64,000 nt of DNA from Bretschneidera sinensis (GCA_023935145.1 CM043702.1:60491001-60555000); one strand, 5' to 3'; positions 52,665 through 63,582 are shown, counted from the first letter of the stretch. Notes: generated by a model from the letters alone, not told the origin. Translations and numbers: made by a program.

Positions 52665-52948
52665 CCAGTCGACTGGTGGATCTATACCAGACAACTGGTA
52701 AGTCACTGCCCTTTCATCCAGTCGACTGGTAAGTTTGACCCAGTCGACTGGTAATCCTGTCCAGAAGTCTAGTATCTGTAAATCCTGTTTGGAGCCAATT
52801 TTTTGAAAATCAGTTATCATCCAGTCGACTGGTCAATTCAATCCAGTCGACTGTAATATTACTGTCAATTCACCCAGTCGACTGGTTCATAAACCCAATC
52901 GACTGGTATGAAAACTGTTCATCTTTCCAAAGTGACCCAGTCGACTGG
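52665..52948. promoter_or_regulatory. Second phased dyad array of Si-1
   Basis: Sites start at 52665, 52687, 52718, 52740, 52761 (weak), 52821, 52843, 52874, 52895 and 52937; spacings 22, 31, 22, 21, 60, 22, 31, 21 and 42. Most gaps equal whole helical turns. Intervening sequence differs from the LTR array. Confidence 0.6.
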
Positions 52949-52959
52949 TATCGCGATTC

Positions 52960-52967
52960 TATATAAA
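52960..52967 (+). promoter_or_regulatory. Internal TATA box before Si-1 ORF3
   Basis: TATATAAA in the context GATTCTATATAAAGGAC, the same octamer as the LTR TATA box. Confidence 0.6.
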
Positions 52968-53207
52968 GGACTGTTCATTTTTCTGATTTTTTACGCCATT
53001 TTTGAGCACCCCTGTTTTCTCTCTCTAGAAAAATTCACCCTTTTGATCCAAAAATCATCCAAACTTCATCTAAACACACCGATCTACTCATCCACAAAGA
53101 GATTTTTGACTTTCTACGGTTAAAATCTCTTATTTTCACCAAAATTCTTTTTCCCCTAAAACTCTTTTTTCTTCAAAATAAGTGATAAGATCCGTGTAAA
53201 ATTCACC

Positions 53208-54030
53208 ATGAGTGGACCAAATGCCCCTAAAAAGCCAAAGTCTTCAAAACCTTCGGTATCTGAGTCGAAAGGAAAATGAGCAGTAGGCTCATCTAGCAGA
53301 ACACCCATAACAGAGTTGGAGGAAACTCTGTTTTTCAGTCCAGCTGCTCATACGAGGTATAACTCCGTAATCCATAACAAAAAGATCATGACGGGTAGAG
53401 TTATTGATTTCGACTCTATTCGTCATGGAAATTTTGATATTTTACCAGAATTTGAGGCAATAAATCTGACCCCACTGGTCAGAATACATGAAAAATATTA
53501 CCTGCGACTGATTCACCGGTTCTATGCGAACTTGATCAAACCCAGTCCTCTGGCTCTAAGATTCAGAACCAGAGTCAGTGGTGTGGAGTTTGAGGTCAAC
53601 ACAGGCCTCTTGATGAGCATTCTGAGAATCCCAGTAAGGGGGATTCAGTGGAGTCTGGATGGATGGCCAGACAGCTTCGACATCGAGGCGGCCTGTCAGA
53701 TAGTCAGGGTAGACCCTAGCTATGTGTACAAACCCACTACATTTCACACGTATAGTGACATGCCCCTCGACTCAAAGATGTTTCAGCTGATTGTCAGTTG
53801 GACCATCCATCCTAGACTCGGGAGTCGAGAGTATCTATCTAAGATAGATACGGTATTGATTTGGTGCCTTAAATCTGGGCACCACTTCAATATTTATCCT
53901 CTGCTGCTCGCCAACATGATAAATGGTGAAGCGAGCGACTCTAGGTGTCTTCCTTACGGGATGCTCTTTACGCTCATACTCCAGCACTTCTGGGTTATGC
54001 GGTTCGAGACAGCTTCCTCTATCCGAAAGC
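53208..54030 (+). pseudogene. Si-1 ORF3 (SIRE envelope-like / plant transposon-protein-like), truncated
   Basis: ATG at 53208 (context CACCATGAG) begins a Lys/Ser/Pro-rich N-terminus (MSGPNAPKKPKSSKPSVSES) with TGA at 53277 in frame. The rest is open: KKIMTGRVIDFDSIRHGNF, YYLRLIHRFYANL, SGVEFEVNTGLLMSILRIPVRG, WTIHPRLGSREYLSKIDTVLIWCL, PYGMLFTLILQHF. This matches the extra ORF after pol in SIRE elements and resembles Ath-1 ORF3. No signal peptide, cleavage site or clear membrane segment supports a true envelope role; function unknown. It is cut near 54030 by a family-A LTR, with TAATTATTATGTT shared at the junction. Confidence 0.7.
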
Positions 54031-54236
54031 CTAATTATTATGTTTCATTAACCTAATTATAATTCTTATGTAACTTTATTCCTTTGGTTTCTTCATTAGC
54101 CTTCATGCTTACTAAGGATAGGGTAATACTCACCTTGCGAGCCAAGTCCTAATCTAGAATCACTTCCTTGCCTTTACTACAATCTTCAACCACACCTATT
54201 GAAATATTGTTTTAACAATTAAAACAAGATACATAC

Positions 54237-54239
<3 letters not shown>

Positions 54240-54281
<42 letters not shown>
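54240..54281. repeat. (AT)n microsatellite
   Basis: About 21 AT units, at the place where the 18108-20311 copy has only a short AT stretch. Confidence 0.95.
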
Positions 54282-54285
<4 letters not shown>

Positions 54286-54462
54286 TCTTTACCTAGGTAA
54301 GGGAAGAACAAAAGACGAAAAGTTTTATCTCCTCATAATATAGGTGTTTTTAAGACTAATTGGTCCAAGTTTCTATCCTATAGTTACTTTATAATGGTTT
54401 GGAAGGGATTAAAAACTAAAAAATTAAGTGAAAAACTAAGAAAGAACCAACATAGGACTGAC

Positions 54463-54599
54463 CTAGTCGATTGGTAACTTCTTTCAGTTGACTGGCAACA
54501 TACTGCTCTTTTTACTAGTCGGCTGCGTGTACCATACCCGTCGACAAGTCTTTCCCCAGATAGTTCACAGTTGGCTAGTGACTACTACCAGTCGACTGG
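54463..54599. promoter_or_regulatory. Phased dyad array, second family-A LTR
   Basis: Sites start at 54463, 54484, 54515, 54537 (one base short), 54567 and 54588; spacings 21, 31, 22, 30 and 21. The spacing pattern is like that of 19455-19643. Confidence 0.5.
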
Positions 54600-55261
54600 T
54601 CCTTCGAATTCCAACATCAATTTCACCCGAAAATCCCCTTTTTCTTTCCAAAACTACTTTAATCTTCTATGAAACTTCAAATCCTTTCAAAACACTAGTT
54701 TTCCAAAACTTTAAATCAAAATTTTATATTATCCAATGCAAGAATCCAGGTTACAAATCATTAAATCCTCAAACCGAACTTAAAACCCATTTTTAAAACC
54801 CAAGAACGATTTTTTCTTTAAACTCTTCACCTAAGGCTTTAAATTCAACATTTTTAAACTCAAACTTCAAGAAATCAACTGATAAGAACAAGAAAAAGAG
54901 AAAGGAAGAACTCTTACTTGAGAAATTTTTTTCTTAAGTATTCAATCAAGATTCACAAGAAGGGAAAGGAAGAGAGCAACCTAGAGAGTTCTAGAAATTT
55001 TGAGAGAAAAAGAGAGACTAGTCACAAAGAGAATTGGTCTCTCTCTCTCTCTCCCTAAAGCTATTTATACTACCACTCAAAACGAGTAAAAGACCTATAA
55101 ACCCTTCTCCTAAGAATAAATTTACAAAAGAACCAAGTCCTTCCATTTTCTTTCTAGTTATAAAACAACTCCTACGGTTTCTATTCCTTTTAAAGGTTTC
55201 TAAAAGAGCTAAATTATAAAATATAAATATAAAAATCTTAAAAGAAAAATCAGATTCTACA

Positions 55262-56310
55262 TGTCACAATGACATAGGTATGATAATCAATTAAATAAAA
55301 AATGTAGCTTTTCCTTAAGTTGGAATTGTGTTACGTCTCTTAAGTCAACATTCACAAAAAAAAAAAAAAATCCCAAGGTTTCCCTTTACCACAACTTCCT
55401 GGTATCAAACAATCTAGTTTGTTAGTTTTTCTCAATTCAATTTCCTAAATCACAAAACTAACCTCTCGAACTACACATACTTAACATTTCTCAAATCAGC
55501 ACATCCCAATTTAAATGATTTCTCAAGTATTCTAGTCAATTAAGTTATTCTATTATTTATCCTTTCCGATTTGAGAATCTCTTAATTCTAAACTCAGTTC
55601 CCACATTATTCCTTCTTTGATCTTAATAACAATATTAACCGAATACATATCTACTCTAAGTACAACCTTTTTATAATACAATCATATGTTAGTTCATCCA
55701 GACTCATAACTTTTAGTGTAAACTAATTACTCCATGACCCATTTCTTTATCATTATGTTATGCCCAATCATACTCTAGTCGTTCTCTCACCAATTTCTAT
55801 TTCTTAGGAAACATTGAAACATTCATTTTCTCTTTATTTTTACATTAATTAAAGATTTCCATCCTTCAGACCCAACATCTCTAATTTAATGACCCCACTC
55901 TCCTTTTAGCTTATCACGTTACCATGATTGCAAAAACTACAAACATGTCTTTTATACTTTAATTTATGTAGTCTTATTTGTTGATATTCAAGTCCTCTTG
56001 AAACCACTCAAAATTTGACCTCACATCTTTCTCTACCAAATACTATATAACCCACAATCATTCTCAGAACTCAACAATCCCCATTAGATTTATTCATCTT
56101 TAACCATATAGTAGTAATTTTGATTCCAATGTTTAGTCCACAAAATCATGTTATTTTACCAACTCGCAAATTATAACTTTTACTAAATATTACCCTAGTA
56201 GTTTCCTCCAAATAAATGGCCATTAAAAATGAAAATTTATTCAATAACTCCTTAGAACATTCAACTTGACTTATTCTTGTTTTCTTAAGTAATCTCATTA
56301 ACTATCCAAG

Positions 56311-56352
<42 letters not shown>

Positions 56353-56721
56353 AATACCACACAATATTAAATTATAAGTCCATAATTATTGTTGGAATAT
56401 TGAACTCCAAGGTATAATCAAAATCTTCTATATAAGATCTTTCTTGTAGCATATCTTGTTCGACATCATTTAATATATTACTAAATTCCCAATTTCCTCT
56501 CAGTTAGTGTTAATTTCTGAAATCACCACTTCCTATAGTCTTAAGATCATACTAACTCACTCACTAAATAAAAATCTACCAATTGTTTCCTCCACCTCCC
56601 ATTTCTCTATAACATACTCCAAATTTTCCATTTAATTCTCACGTTAATTACTTTCACCTCATCTATTTTATTAATATAAGGACTAGTAATTGCTAAAACT
56701 CGTCACCACTAAAGGATAAGA
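55262..56721. other. Unassigned AT-rich sequence
   Basis: No ORF, domain or LTR terminus recognised. Pyrimidine-rich on the plus strand, with an A run near 55360 and an AT microsatellite at 56311-56349. It lies between two minus-sense LTR fragments and may be decayed retrotransposon interior or old target DNA. Confidence 0.4.
56311..56349. repeat. (AT)n microsatellite
   Basis: About 19 AT units. Confidence 0.95.
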
Positions 56722-59260
56722 TGTAACAACTCTTCAACGGGTGGGCCTTACCTTGGTATCATCATCTTTCAGCTTCGAGCCCTAACCTAAAAGCCATGCA
56801 TACATCTTGTATACAATACGCTTTATAATTTAACATAATCAAACAAATGATCCCATGTACAATCATATTTACACAACAAACTAATACAACACTTCTTTAA
56901 TTCTATATAATTTACAAACATTTAAATTTTCTCTTTTTTCTTATCACAACATCTTTAAAACAAAATTCTATACTTAAGACGACTTTGAGGATACCGCTTT
57001 TAGACCACCCAAATAAGGTCAAACTAGCAGGTCTCAACTATAGTTTTCTTCCATGATCGGCTACCACCTGGAGGGAATAAAACATAAAGATGGTGGTGAG
57101 CTTTATAAAGCTCTGTGAGTAACACATTACTCAATGTACTCGATTTTTAGTTGTTGCTTACCAATTTATATTATACATTAAGTTGATTAGCATATAGCTC
57201 TAAGTGATTTCTATAACTGATGAATCATAGTCATTTATTTCTTTAATATTTCTAATTCAAGGAATGGTGCCTATCACATAGTGGCACTACACACCATATT
57301 ATAAATCACAAATGTATTTATAGTATATTATACACTCATCACTCCAGCTAGTTTCATACTTTCCACATCACAGCATTCAACCCATAAGCATAACATAATC
57401 ACATCACAAAAATTAACGTCATGTGCCTTTCATAGGGTAAATCGCATCATCTACCCCTCATGGGGCTAATCACATTAGTCAACATATGAGATGCAATGCA
57501 GTGCATGATTATGTATCAGTTTATTTCGTCTCTCTCATTTCATTGCCCTTCATTGGGCTAATTATATCACAATGCCCCTCACTGCACTAATCATATCACA
57601 ATGGGGACATCTCCCCGCATACCGGTGTGTAAAACATCATATCATAAATCCTCGAATCCCCTACACCTTTTTAGGCAGGGTACTACCACTCCAATATTTC
57701 CTCGGTCCCCTTTTAGTCCTTCTTAGCGGGACCTACCCTCACATGTACACTCTCATTCCACATAATCATCACATGAATCAAAATTTCGCAATTGCATTCA
57801 CATCACAACAATTCTCAAGCACAATCAATCATACACCCAATTCATAACAATTCACTATATCACAATAACAATCCTTTCAATAATGACATCACATTTTTCT
57901 CATATCTGAAAAAGAACACATTATTAAATAAATTAAAAAATTTCAAAAATCCCATATACTAACTAATGGTTTGTACACATCACAACTTAACTATATATAT
58001 ATATATATTCAACTCATTTTTATACATACTTACCTCCAAGCACACAATCATTTATCGTATCAAGACCTTGTTATAACTTTATACATTTATATATTTGTCT
58101 TAAGTTCACATTCATCAATTCTTTTTAGGTCCATCTCACTTACTAGGAGTACGGTGTACTCACCTCGCTACGCGCTCCATAACTAATCCTAAACTACTTC
58201 CTTTATCCTTCAATGATGTTCACCACTACCACCTAGAAGTAATTGATACTTAATCTAATCATTATCGAACATTATTTAATACTAAACGATCCCTAAAGCT
58301 ATTTGTGAACTTTAAATGACATGTGCGCACTTCACACGTAAACAAAAATCAAAGAAATCAAATGTTGCATCCCATGTTTTTTCCTTTTTTGAATCATCAA
58401 TTTAGGGTTTTAAAAGTATTTTAATCTCATGAATACTAGACATTGTCAAAGTGCTTTAAACATATTTCCAAATTGTATAAAGATTAGAATCACTTTCGAG
58501 AAGTTTTACATTAATTTTTTTATAAAAAAATTAGCATAATATAGTCGACTATGATTTTTCATAGTTGACTATCAAAAGTCCAAAGACCTTCCATAGTTGA
58601 TTATGTAACAAAATAGTCGATCGTGTTCTCAATTTTTCTAGAATTTTGGTCTAGAAGCCTCATACAGTAGAATTTATTTCCTCGATTCTAGAAAATTCTT
58701 CATAAAAATTTGTCTTTTCCCAAAAATCCTTCCTGATTTTGATAGTTCTTTTTAAATCTTCAAAGATACAAGTTTCTTATAGTTTTAATAACAAAAACCA
58801 ACATCACCCACGCTAAAATTTGAACCTACAATTTAAAAATCATAAACTTTGGTTTAAAACCATTTTTCTTCAAAATAACTTAAATTCTTTCTCAAAATTT
58901 CTCAAGTCCATAACCCAAGCTCCAATTCTTAGCTTAAAAGCATGCTTGAAGAACGAAGTTAAAGAAAAGTAGATTTTTACCTTTATTTTGAGCAAATCTC
59001 TCATCTTTATCCTTCTTTTTCTTTTCTTATTTTTTTCATCTCTTTCTCTTCTCTCTCTCAGTCTCTCTAGAACTTTCATTCCAAAAGCATAGCTTTATTA
59101 CAAAATTACTCTTCCACTCTTAAATTTTCTTACTTTTCACCACATCACCTTTTAAATATTAGTTTTTGCTTAGTTTTGCTTACCATTCATCATAAATTTT
59201 GTAGTCCTCTCTTGATACGTGTTTTATTATTGTATTCTTAGTTTATTTATTTAATTCTAG
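56722..59260 (-). repeat. Family-B Gypsy LTR
   Basis: Plus strand begins TGTAACAACTC (minus-sense LTR end). It contains CACCTCGCTACGCGC near 58160, shared with 24364-25843. The degenerate TATA position on the minus strand is near 59095. A four-site dyad array of the variant ATAGTCGACTAT lies at 58541-58624. Its minus-sense start is lost in the Gy-4 integrase junction near 59260. Chance ORFs at 57572-57847, 57971-58186 and 58870-59079 are not genes. Confidence 0.7.
58541..58624. promoter_or_regulatory. Variant phased dyad array, family-B LTR
   Basis: ATAGTCGACTAT (58541), ATAGTTGACTAT (58561), ATAGTTGATTAT (58593) and ATAGTCGATCGT (58613): spacings 20, 32 and 20. The AGTCGACT core is kept while the outer bases change from CC/GG to AT/AT. 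Confidence 0.55.
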
Positions 59261-59495
59261 ATCCCATTAATCCCAATATGAATTTAATTATAGTTTTTTT
59301 AATAACATGCCCTGTTACATGTGAGGAATTATACTCATGTAACAGCTTGAGTTTGATTATAGATTGAGGGTTCATATATATCTTTCCCCACCAATATATC
59401 AACCCATTTCTAATTGTCCACTCAAGGTATTGAGTATGATGAGTTGTGATGGCAGTTGCCAACTCTACTAACTCAAGCAGTTGAGAGTTTTCCAC
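59247..59495 (-). pseudogene. pol (INT): Gy-4 integrase N-terminus
   Basis: The open reading ends in a zinc-binding integrase start: WWGKIYMNPQSIIKLKLLHEYNSSHVTGHVIKKT, the H-x-H pattern that precedes the Cys pair. The Cys pair and catalytic core are missing because the sequence passes into a family-B LTR. Confidence 0.7.
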
Positions 59496-60113
59496 TTTTA
59501 AAGTCTCTAAGAATTCAAATGAAGGTATGGAAAGAGAATGATCTGTACTAAGTTGGAACCTGAAGCCTAAATGTTTTATGAGGAAAACTTATTGTTCAAG
59601 TGTTTGGATTGTCTGGTCCATTAGTGTCTTTAGACTCCTATGGTCTGTGTGAATAAAGAATTCAAACCCAAAAAAATATTGTCTCTAATGTTGAACTGTT
59701 GAAGTGATGGCCAGCATTTCTCTAATGTATACTGATGCTAGTTGCATTGAAGGGCACAAATTCTTAATGAAGAATGCTATAGGATGGCTTTATTGTGGAA
59801 GAAAAACTCAAATCCTATATCCAGAAGGATCAATTTCAAGCAAAAATGTTTGAGTAAAGTTTGGTCGTGCCAGGACTAGGGTTATAATAATTGCAAGCTT
59901 CAATTTCTAAAAATCCCTAGCTGCACATTCATTCAAGATAAAGTTATCTTTCTTAAGAATGTTAGTTAAAGGAAAAGCAATGGAACCATATCCTTTAACA
60001 AATTTGTTATAGTATCTAGTGACGCTTAGGAAACCTCTTAACTCCTTCATAGTAGATGGAGTATGCCATTCTAATATTGCTTGGATCTTTTATGGATCTG
60101 GTGATACACCTTG
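59496..60113 (-). pseudogene. pol (RH): Gy-4 RT thumb and RNase H
   Basis: Minus strand: HTPSTMKELRGFLSVTRYYNKFVKGYGSIAFPLT (thumb), then FLLEIDPSGY, VYIREMLAI and FIHTDHRSLKTLMDQ, the E/D-E-D positions of Ty3-type RNase H, with stops between blocks. Confidence 0.75.
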
Positions 60114-60660
60114 CTAAAAAATGTTGTGTCCCAGGTAATCAATTGAAGTGGTGCCAAAACTACACTTAGAAAGCTTAGCATACATAGAAGCTTTGTATAG
60201 ACAAGTTAACGCAAGTATAAGATGTTCTAAGTGTGTTTCCATGGACTTGTTGTAGACTAAAATATCATCAAAGAAGACTAGGACAAATTTTCTGAGGTAG
60301 ACTTCAAAATTTTGGTTAATTACAACATGGAAAGTACAGAAAGCATTGGTTAAACCAAATGGAATAACTAGGAACTCATAGTGGCCATAATCAATCCTAA
60401 ACACTATTTTCTCAATGTCTTCTAAATGTATTCTAATTTGATGATAGCCAACTCTCAAATCCAACTTAGAGAAGATCTTAGTACCATGTAGTTTATCAAT
60501 AAATTTATCCACAGTGGGTATAGGAAACCTATCCTTGACAGTTACTGCATTCAACCCTCTATAATCCACGCAAAACCTCCAAGTGCCATCTTTCTTTTTG
60601 ACTAATAACACTAGAGAGCTACAGGGGCTAGTGCTATGTTGGATTACTTCCATTTGCAGT
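60114..60660 (-). pseudogene. pol (RT): Gy-4 reverse transcriptase
   Basis: An open 179-codon minus-strand reading: HSTSPCSSLVLLVKKKDGTWRFCVDYRGLNAVTVKDRFPIP, FSKLDLRVGYHQIRIH with the first catalytic Asp, YGHYEFLVIPFGLTNA, and FVLVFFDDILVYNKS with both Asp of the active site. A stop follows DYLGHNIF. Upstream (60660-61000) the PR-RT linker is degenerate. Confidence 0.9.
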
Positions 60661-60999
60661 AGAACTTTGACTAATTTTTAAATTTCTGTCTGCTGAAAAT
60701 GGGGGTACCTACAAGGCTTGATGTTTACAGCAGAAGAGCCAGGCAATAGTTGGATTTTGTGATCCACTCTTTTTATTGGGGGTAAGCTAGTAGGCTCCTC
60801 AAAGACTATGTTAAATTCTTATAATATATTTTGAATGTGAGGGTTAATTGTATCTTTGAGAATCAAAGACACTTGTTCTTAGTGCTGAGGGTTAGGGACA
60901 ATCATGAACATAAAACAAGAAGATAAAGAATCATTCATGGTTATCTTCATAGTTTACTATACCCTACCATGTCACATTCTAATCTTTTTTGGCCTTGCA

Positions 61000-61335
61000 A
61001 CAATACTGATTTTCCTTCTCAAACAAATTCCATGGTTAAAGTCCTATAAACAGTGGTGAGATGACCTAAATTATATAACCATTGCACTCCTAACACAACA
61101 TTAGTTCCTTGGAAAGGTATGATAAAGAAATCAATACTATACATGTGATCCTAGAGTCATATTTCCATTATAGTGCACATACCAATGCAAGAAGAATATT
61201 CACCATTTCCTACCTATACTTTAAATTGATTGGAAGGGTTAATAGGTAAGCCCAAAAGGTGTGCAATTCTTTCTTGTTTAAAACTATGTGTGTTGCCCCC
61301 ATCAATCAAGAATTGCAAATGTTAACCCCCAATTT
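61000..61335 (-). pseudogene. pol (PR): Gy-4 protease remnant
   Basis: Minus strand near 61310: QFLIDGGNTHSFKQERIAHLLGLPINP, where D-G-G replaces the usual D-S-G, then VVLGVQWLYNLG near 61090, the conserved C-terminal block of Gypsy proteases. Contains stops. Confidence 0.7.
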
Positions 61336-62406
61336 TTCCTTGTAACCTTAGAGTTTAAGGAGATACATGACCCATCAATGAATGGAAACTAATAGCAGGG
61401 CTGGTATCATTACCTTGAAATGAAGTTTCTAGATTGATGTCCTCCTCTAGTGTGGTGTATTCTTCTAGCTCCAATCCTTCAAAGAGACAAAGTGTTCCTT
61501 GTTTCTCGCATTTGTGCCTAGGGCTATACTTCTCATCACAATTGAAGCATAGTCCTTTCTCCTTCCTCAGTTATTGTTTTTATGGTGTAAGCCTTTTGAT
61601 AATGGCTTTTGATCTTTGTAATGGTGGTGCAGGCTGTAGCATAGGTCTAAGGCCAAGAAGAGAAGGATTTGAGAATTATCTAGGACCTTAAATTCTTGTG
61701 ACATATATCTCCCAACCACCTCTTCCTCTACCATTCTTGATATGTTATTTGCTTCGCGTAAACTAAGAGGTCTTTTTAGCAAGACTTCCCTCTCGATTGA
61801 AGTTTTAAGTCTTGAAATGAAGTAACTCTTCAAGGATTCTTGTAAGATAGTGTTTCAAGCTTCTCTTGATAGTCTTGCACAAAAGTTTGTTGCATGAGCT
61901 TGGTGAGGTTACCTTGAGGATCATCAAAGAGAGAAGGTTCAAACCTTTCTTGCTAAGCATGAACAAATTCTTTCCAGTCCCTTAGTTGATTACTTTGGTA
62001 CATCTATTGATACCAACTTGATGTTGGACTATCCAAGTGGAAAGAAACCATAGTAAGTTTATGAAAATCCAGAATTTAATGATACAAAAAGTATTGTTCC
62101 ACTTTAAACAACCAATCTGAGGGATCTCCATAAGTGAATCTTGGAAAATCCAGTTTAATTTGTTTGAATGGGGTGGTATTATAGACTACACAAATATTAT
62201 TCTTGTATTTCCTAAGGTGATGGTGCATGAGGTTCATATTTGTTGGAAGTGGTCTTCAACTCTTTAATGTCAGATTGTATTATGGATAATTGTATATGGA
62301 ATTGTTGATTGGTAGCAACCAGGATGTCATCCTTCATTTGCTTCAGGAATTAATTCATTTTATCCCATGAGAACTTATTGTTCTTTGATCTTGTTCCTTC
62401 AACCAT
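61336..62406 (-). pseudogene. gag: Gy-4 gag
   Basis: ATG at 62406 (MVEGTRSKNNKF), then coiled-coil-like NQQFHIQLSIIQSDIKELKTT. The gag core is visible as FISRLKTSIEREVLLKRPLSLREANNISRMVEEE (61833-61710). A zinc motif GLCFNCDEKYSPRHKCEK (61560-61510) follows, the variant typical of Reina/Galadriel-like gags. Stops and shifts are present. The reading at 61434-61691 on the plus strand is its antisense shadow. Confidence 0.8.
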
Positions 62407-62918
62407 AGTGAGTGAGTATGCGGTTAAATTTATGGAATGTGGTAAGTGTTTAAGGGAATTGTAAAGGTGAAGAAGATGATAGAGTTAAAAAAAATACTAA
62501 TGATGTCTTCCCTAACTCAGTAAAGATTAACTTGATTTGAGACAAGCCTAAACTCTAAGAAAGTTACAAGAAAGTAACTAGAGAGAATGAGAGAAATTTC
62601 TGAGTGTTTGATTAATTGAATCTGGTTACACATTACAAGTCCTATTTACACTAACTGAGGACTAATGAGTGAGTTGAGTTGTTATATGGTTATGATTTTG
62701 TTTTAGCTATAACAGTTTTGTAACTAACTCTAACTAACTATTCTTCCTTTTAAGTCTTCTCTTGGCTATCCAGATTGTTGAGATGGTAAGCCTTACAGCC
62801 TCAATGACTTTCTAGGCTCTAAGACAGCTTCTTTTATGTCCTTTCCTTCCATTGTTGCCTTACTACCTTCAACCTTCTTTTACCTACCTTTGTTTGTAGT
62901 TGCATCACAATGCAACAT
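62407..62918 (-). repeat. Probable 5' leader and LTR of Gy-4
   Basis: Non-coding. The minus strand has a promoter-leader look: GTAAATAGGACTTGTAATGTG near 62640 followed by TTCTCTCATTCTCTCTAG. A possible LTR start TGTTGCATTG lies at about 62918. No clear PBS was found, so boundaries are uncertain. Confidence 0.4.
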
Positions 62919-63582
62919 GCAAATTCAAGAACATTCTAGATCACATATTATCTCAATTTTTATTCCATCATAACCATCCACCATTAACTCAAATACCATT
63001 ATCACCAAACATATACATATATTAACTCATTTATTTATGATTTCATCGAATTCAATTTTTATAAAATCTTTAATAGCTATTTCTTAAAATCAAACATTAT
63101 ACCTATTATTTTTTAGAAAATCATCCTTGGCCACTTCTCCAACCTATTTAATTGGCATTTAACCACTAATTTATGAATACGATATACCATCAATGTAAAA
63201 TTTGTTAATAAATAAATGTGACGTAAAAATGTACTCATTTTATCACCTTCCCATGCCCTCACTATGTAACTAACCATATGACAACATAATTCACATACAC
63301 ATGTATGTATAAGTTTAACAATCCAATATCAAGATAAAATATTCATATTCATGACTTTTATTAAGAGCAATTCTTGAAATTACACAAGCATGATAAGTTC
63401 ATTACACGCATCACAAAATCATTCAACACAACATTAAATAAATCCACTCCATCTTTAAGAACTCTTACTACAACTTATTCTAATGTTAACTTCGACTCCT
63501 AAAGTAGATCCTCTCTAACCTTACACAACCGACTCTTTACAAACTCTCCATGAAACTAGGGTCTACAAAACCTTAAACCTAT
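62919..63582 (-). other. Leader-like sequence of Gy-5
   Basis: AT-rich, no ORF or domain recognised. It lies directly downstream (minus sense) of the Gy-5 PBS, so it should be element interior, but no gag start is readable before Gy-4 begins. Confidence 0.4.

Larger units (their letters stand above)
52484..53207 (+). promoter_or_regulatory. Si-1 pol-ORF3 spacer: dyad array, TATA box, ATG-free leader
   Basis: 724 bases without an ORF of note. Ten sites of the LTR dyad motif (two of them weak) lie at 52665-52948. TATATAAA is at 52960-52967, 11 bases after the last site. The 240 bases from there to the ORF3 ATG contain no ATG and are A/T/C-rich, like a plant 5' leader. I infer a dedicated promoter for ORF3. 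Confidence 0.5.
46041..54030 (+). mobile_element. Si-1: SIRE/Maximus-type Copia element, 3' truncated
   Basis: 5' LTR (46041-47280), PBS, a single-frame gag-pol (47336-52483) and a downstream ORF3 (53208-54030). The extra ORF after pol, a long gag C-terminus and YVDDIIFG identify the SIRE group. The 3' LTR is absent: ORF3 breaks off at about 54030 in a family-A LTR. It begins inside the Ath-1 3' untranslated region. Confidence 0.9.
54031..55261 (-). repeat. Family-A LTR fragment (5' part)
   Basis: Matches 19062-20311 throughout. The minus strand starts TGTAGAATCTG at 55261 and is cut at 54031. TATA on the minus strand at 55062-55069. Dyad array at 54463-54599. It holds a long AT run (54240-54281). 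Open stretches at 54488-54796 and 55034-55219 are chance ORFs shared with the 18108 copy. Confidence 0.85.
59247..62406 (-). mobile_element. Gy-4: Ty3/Gypsy element, 3' truncated
   Basis: Minus-strand order is gag (ATG at 62406), zinc motif, protease, RT, RNase H and integrase N-terminus. RT is clearly different from the Tekay-type copies (FVLVFFDDILVYNKS, LSKCSFG) and resembles Reina/CRM-like chromoviruses; clade assignment is tentative. It is cut in integrase near 59250. Frameshifts and stops throughout. Confidence 0.85.

Noticed and set aside
53208..54030. True viral-type envelope gene
   Set aside because: No signal peptide, fusion peptide, cleavage site or membrane anchor is visible; the name in the literature reflects position only.
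55262..56721. Host gene in the one stretch without element similarity
   Set aside because: No ORF of useful length, no splice-linked exons and no recognisable motif; AT-rich with a microsatellite.
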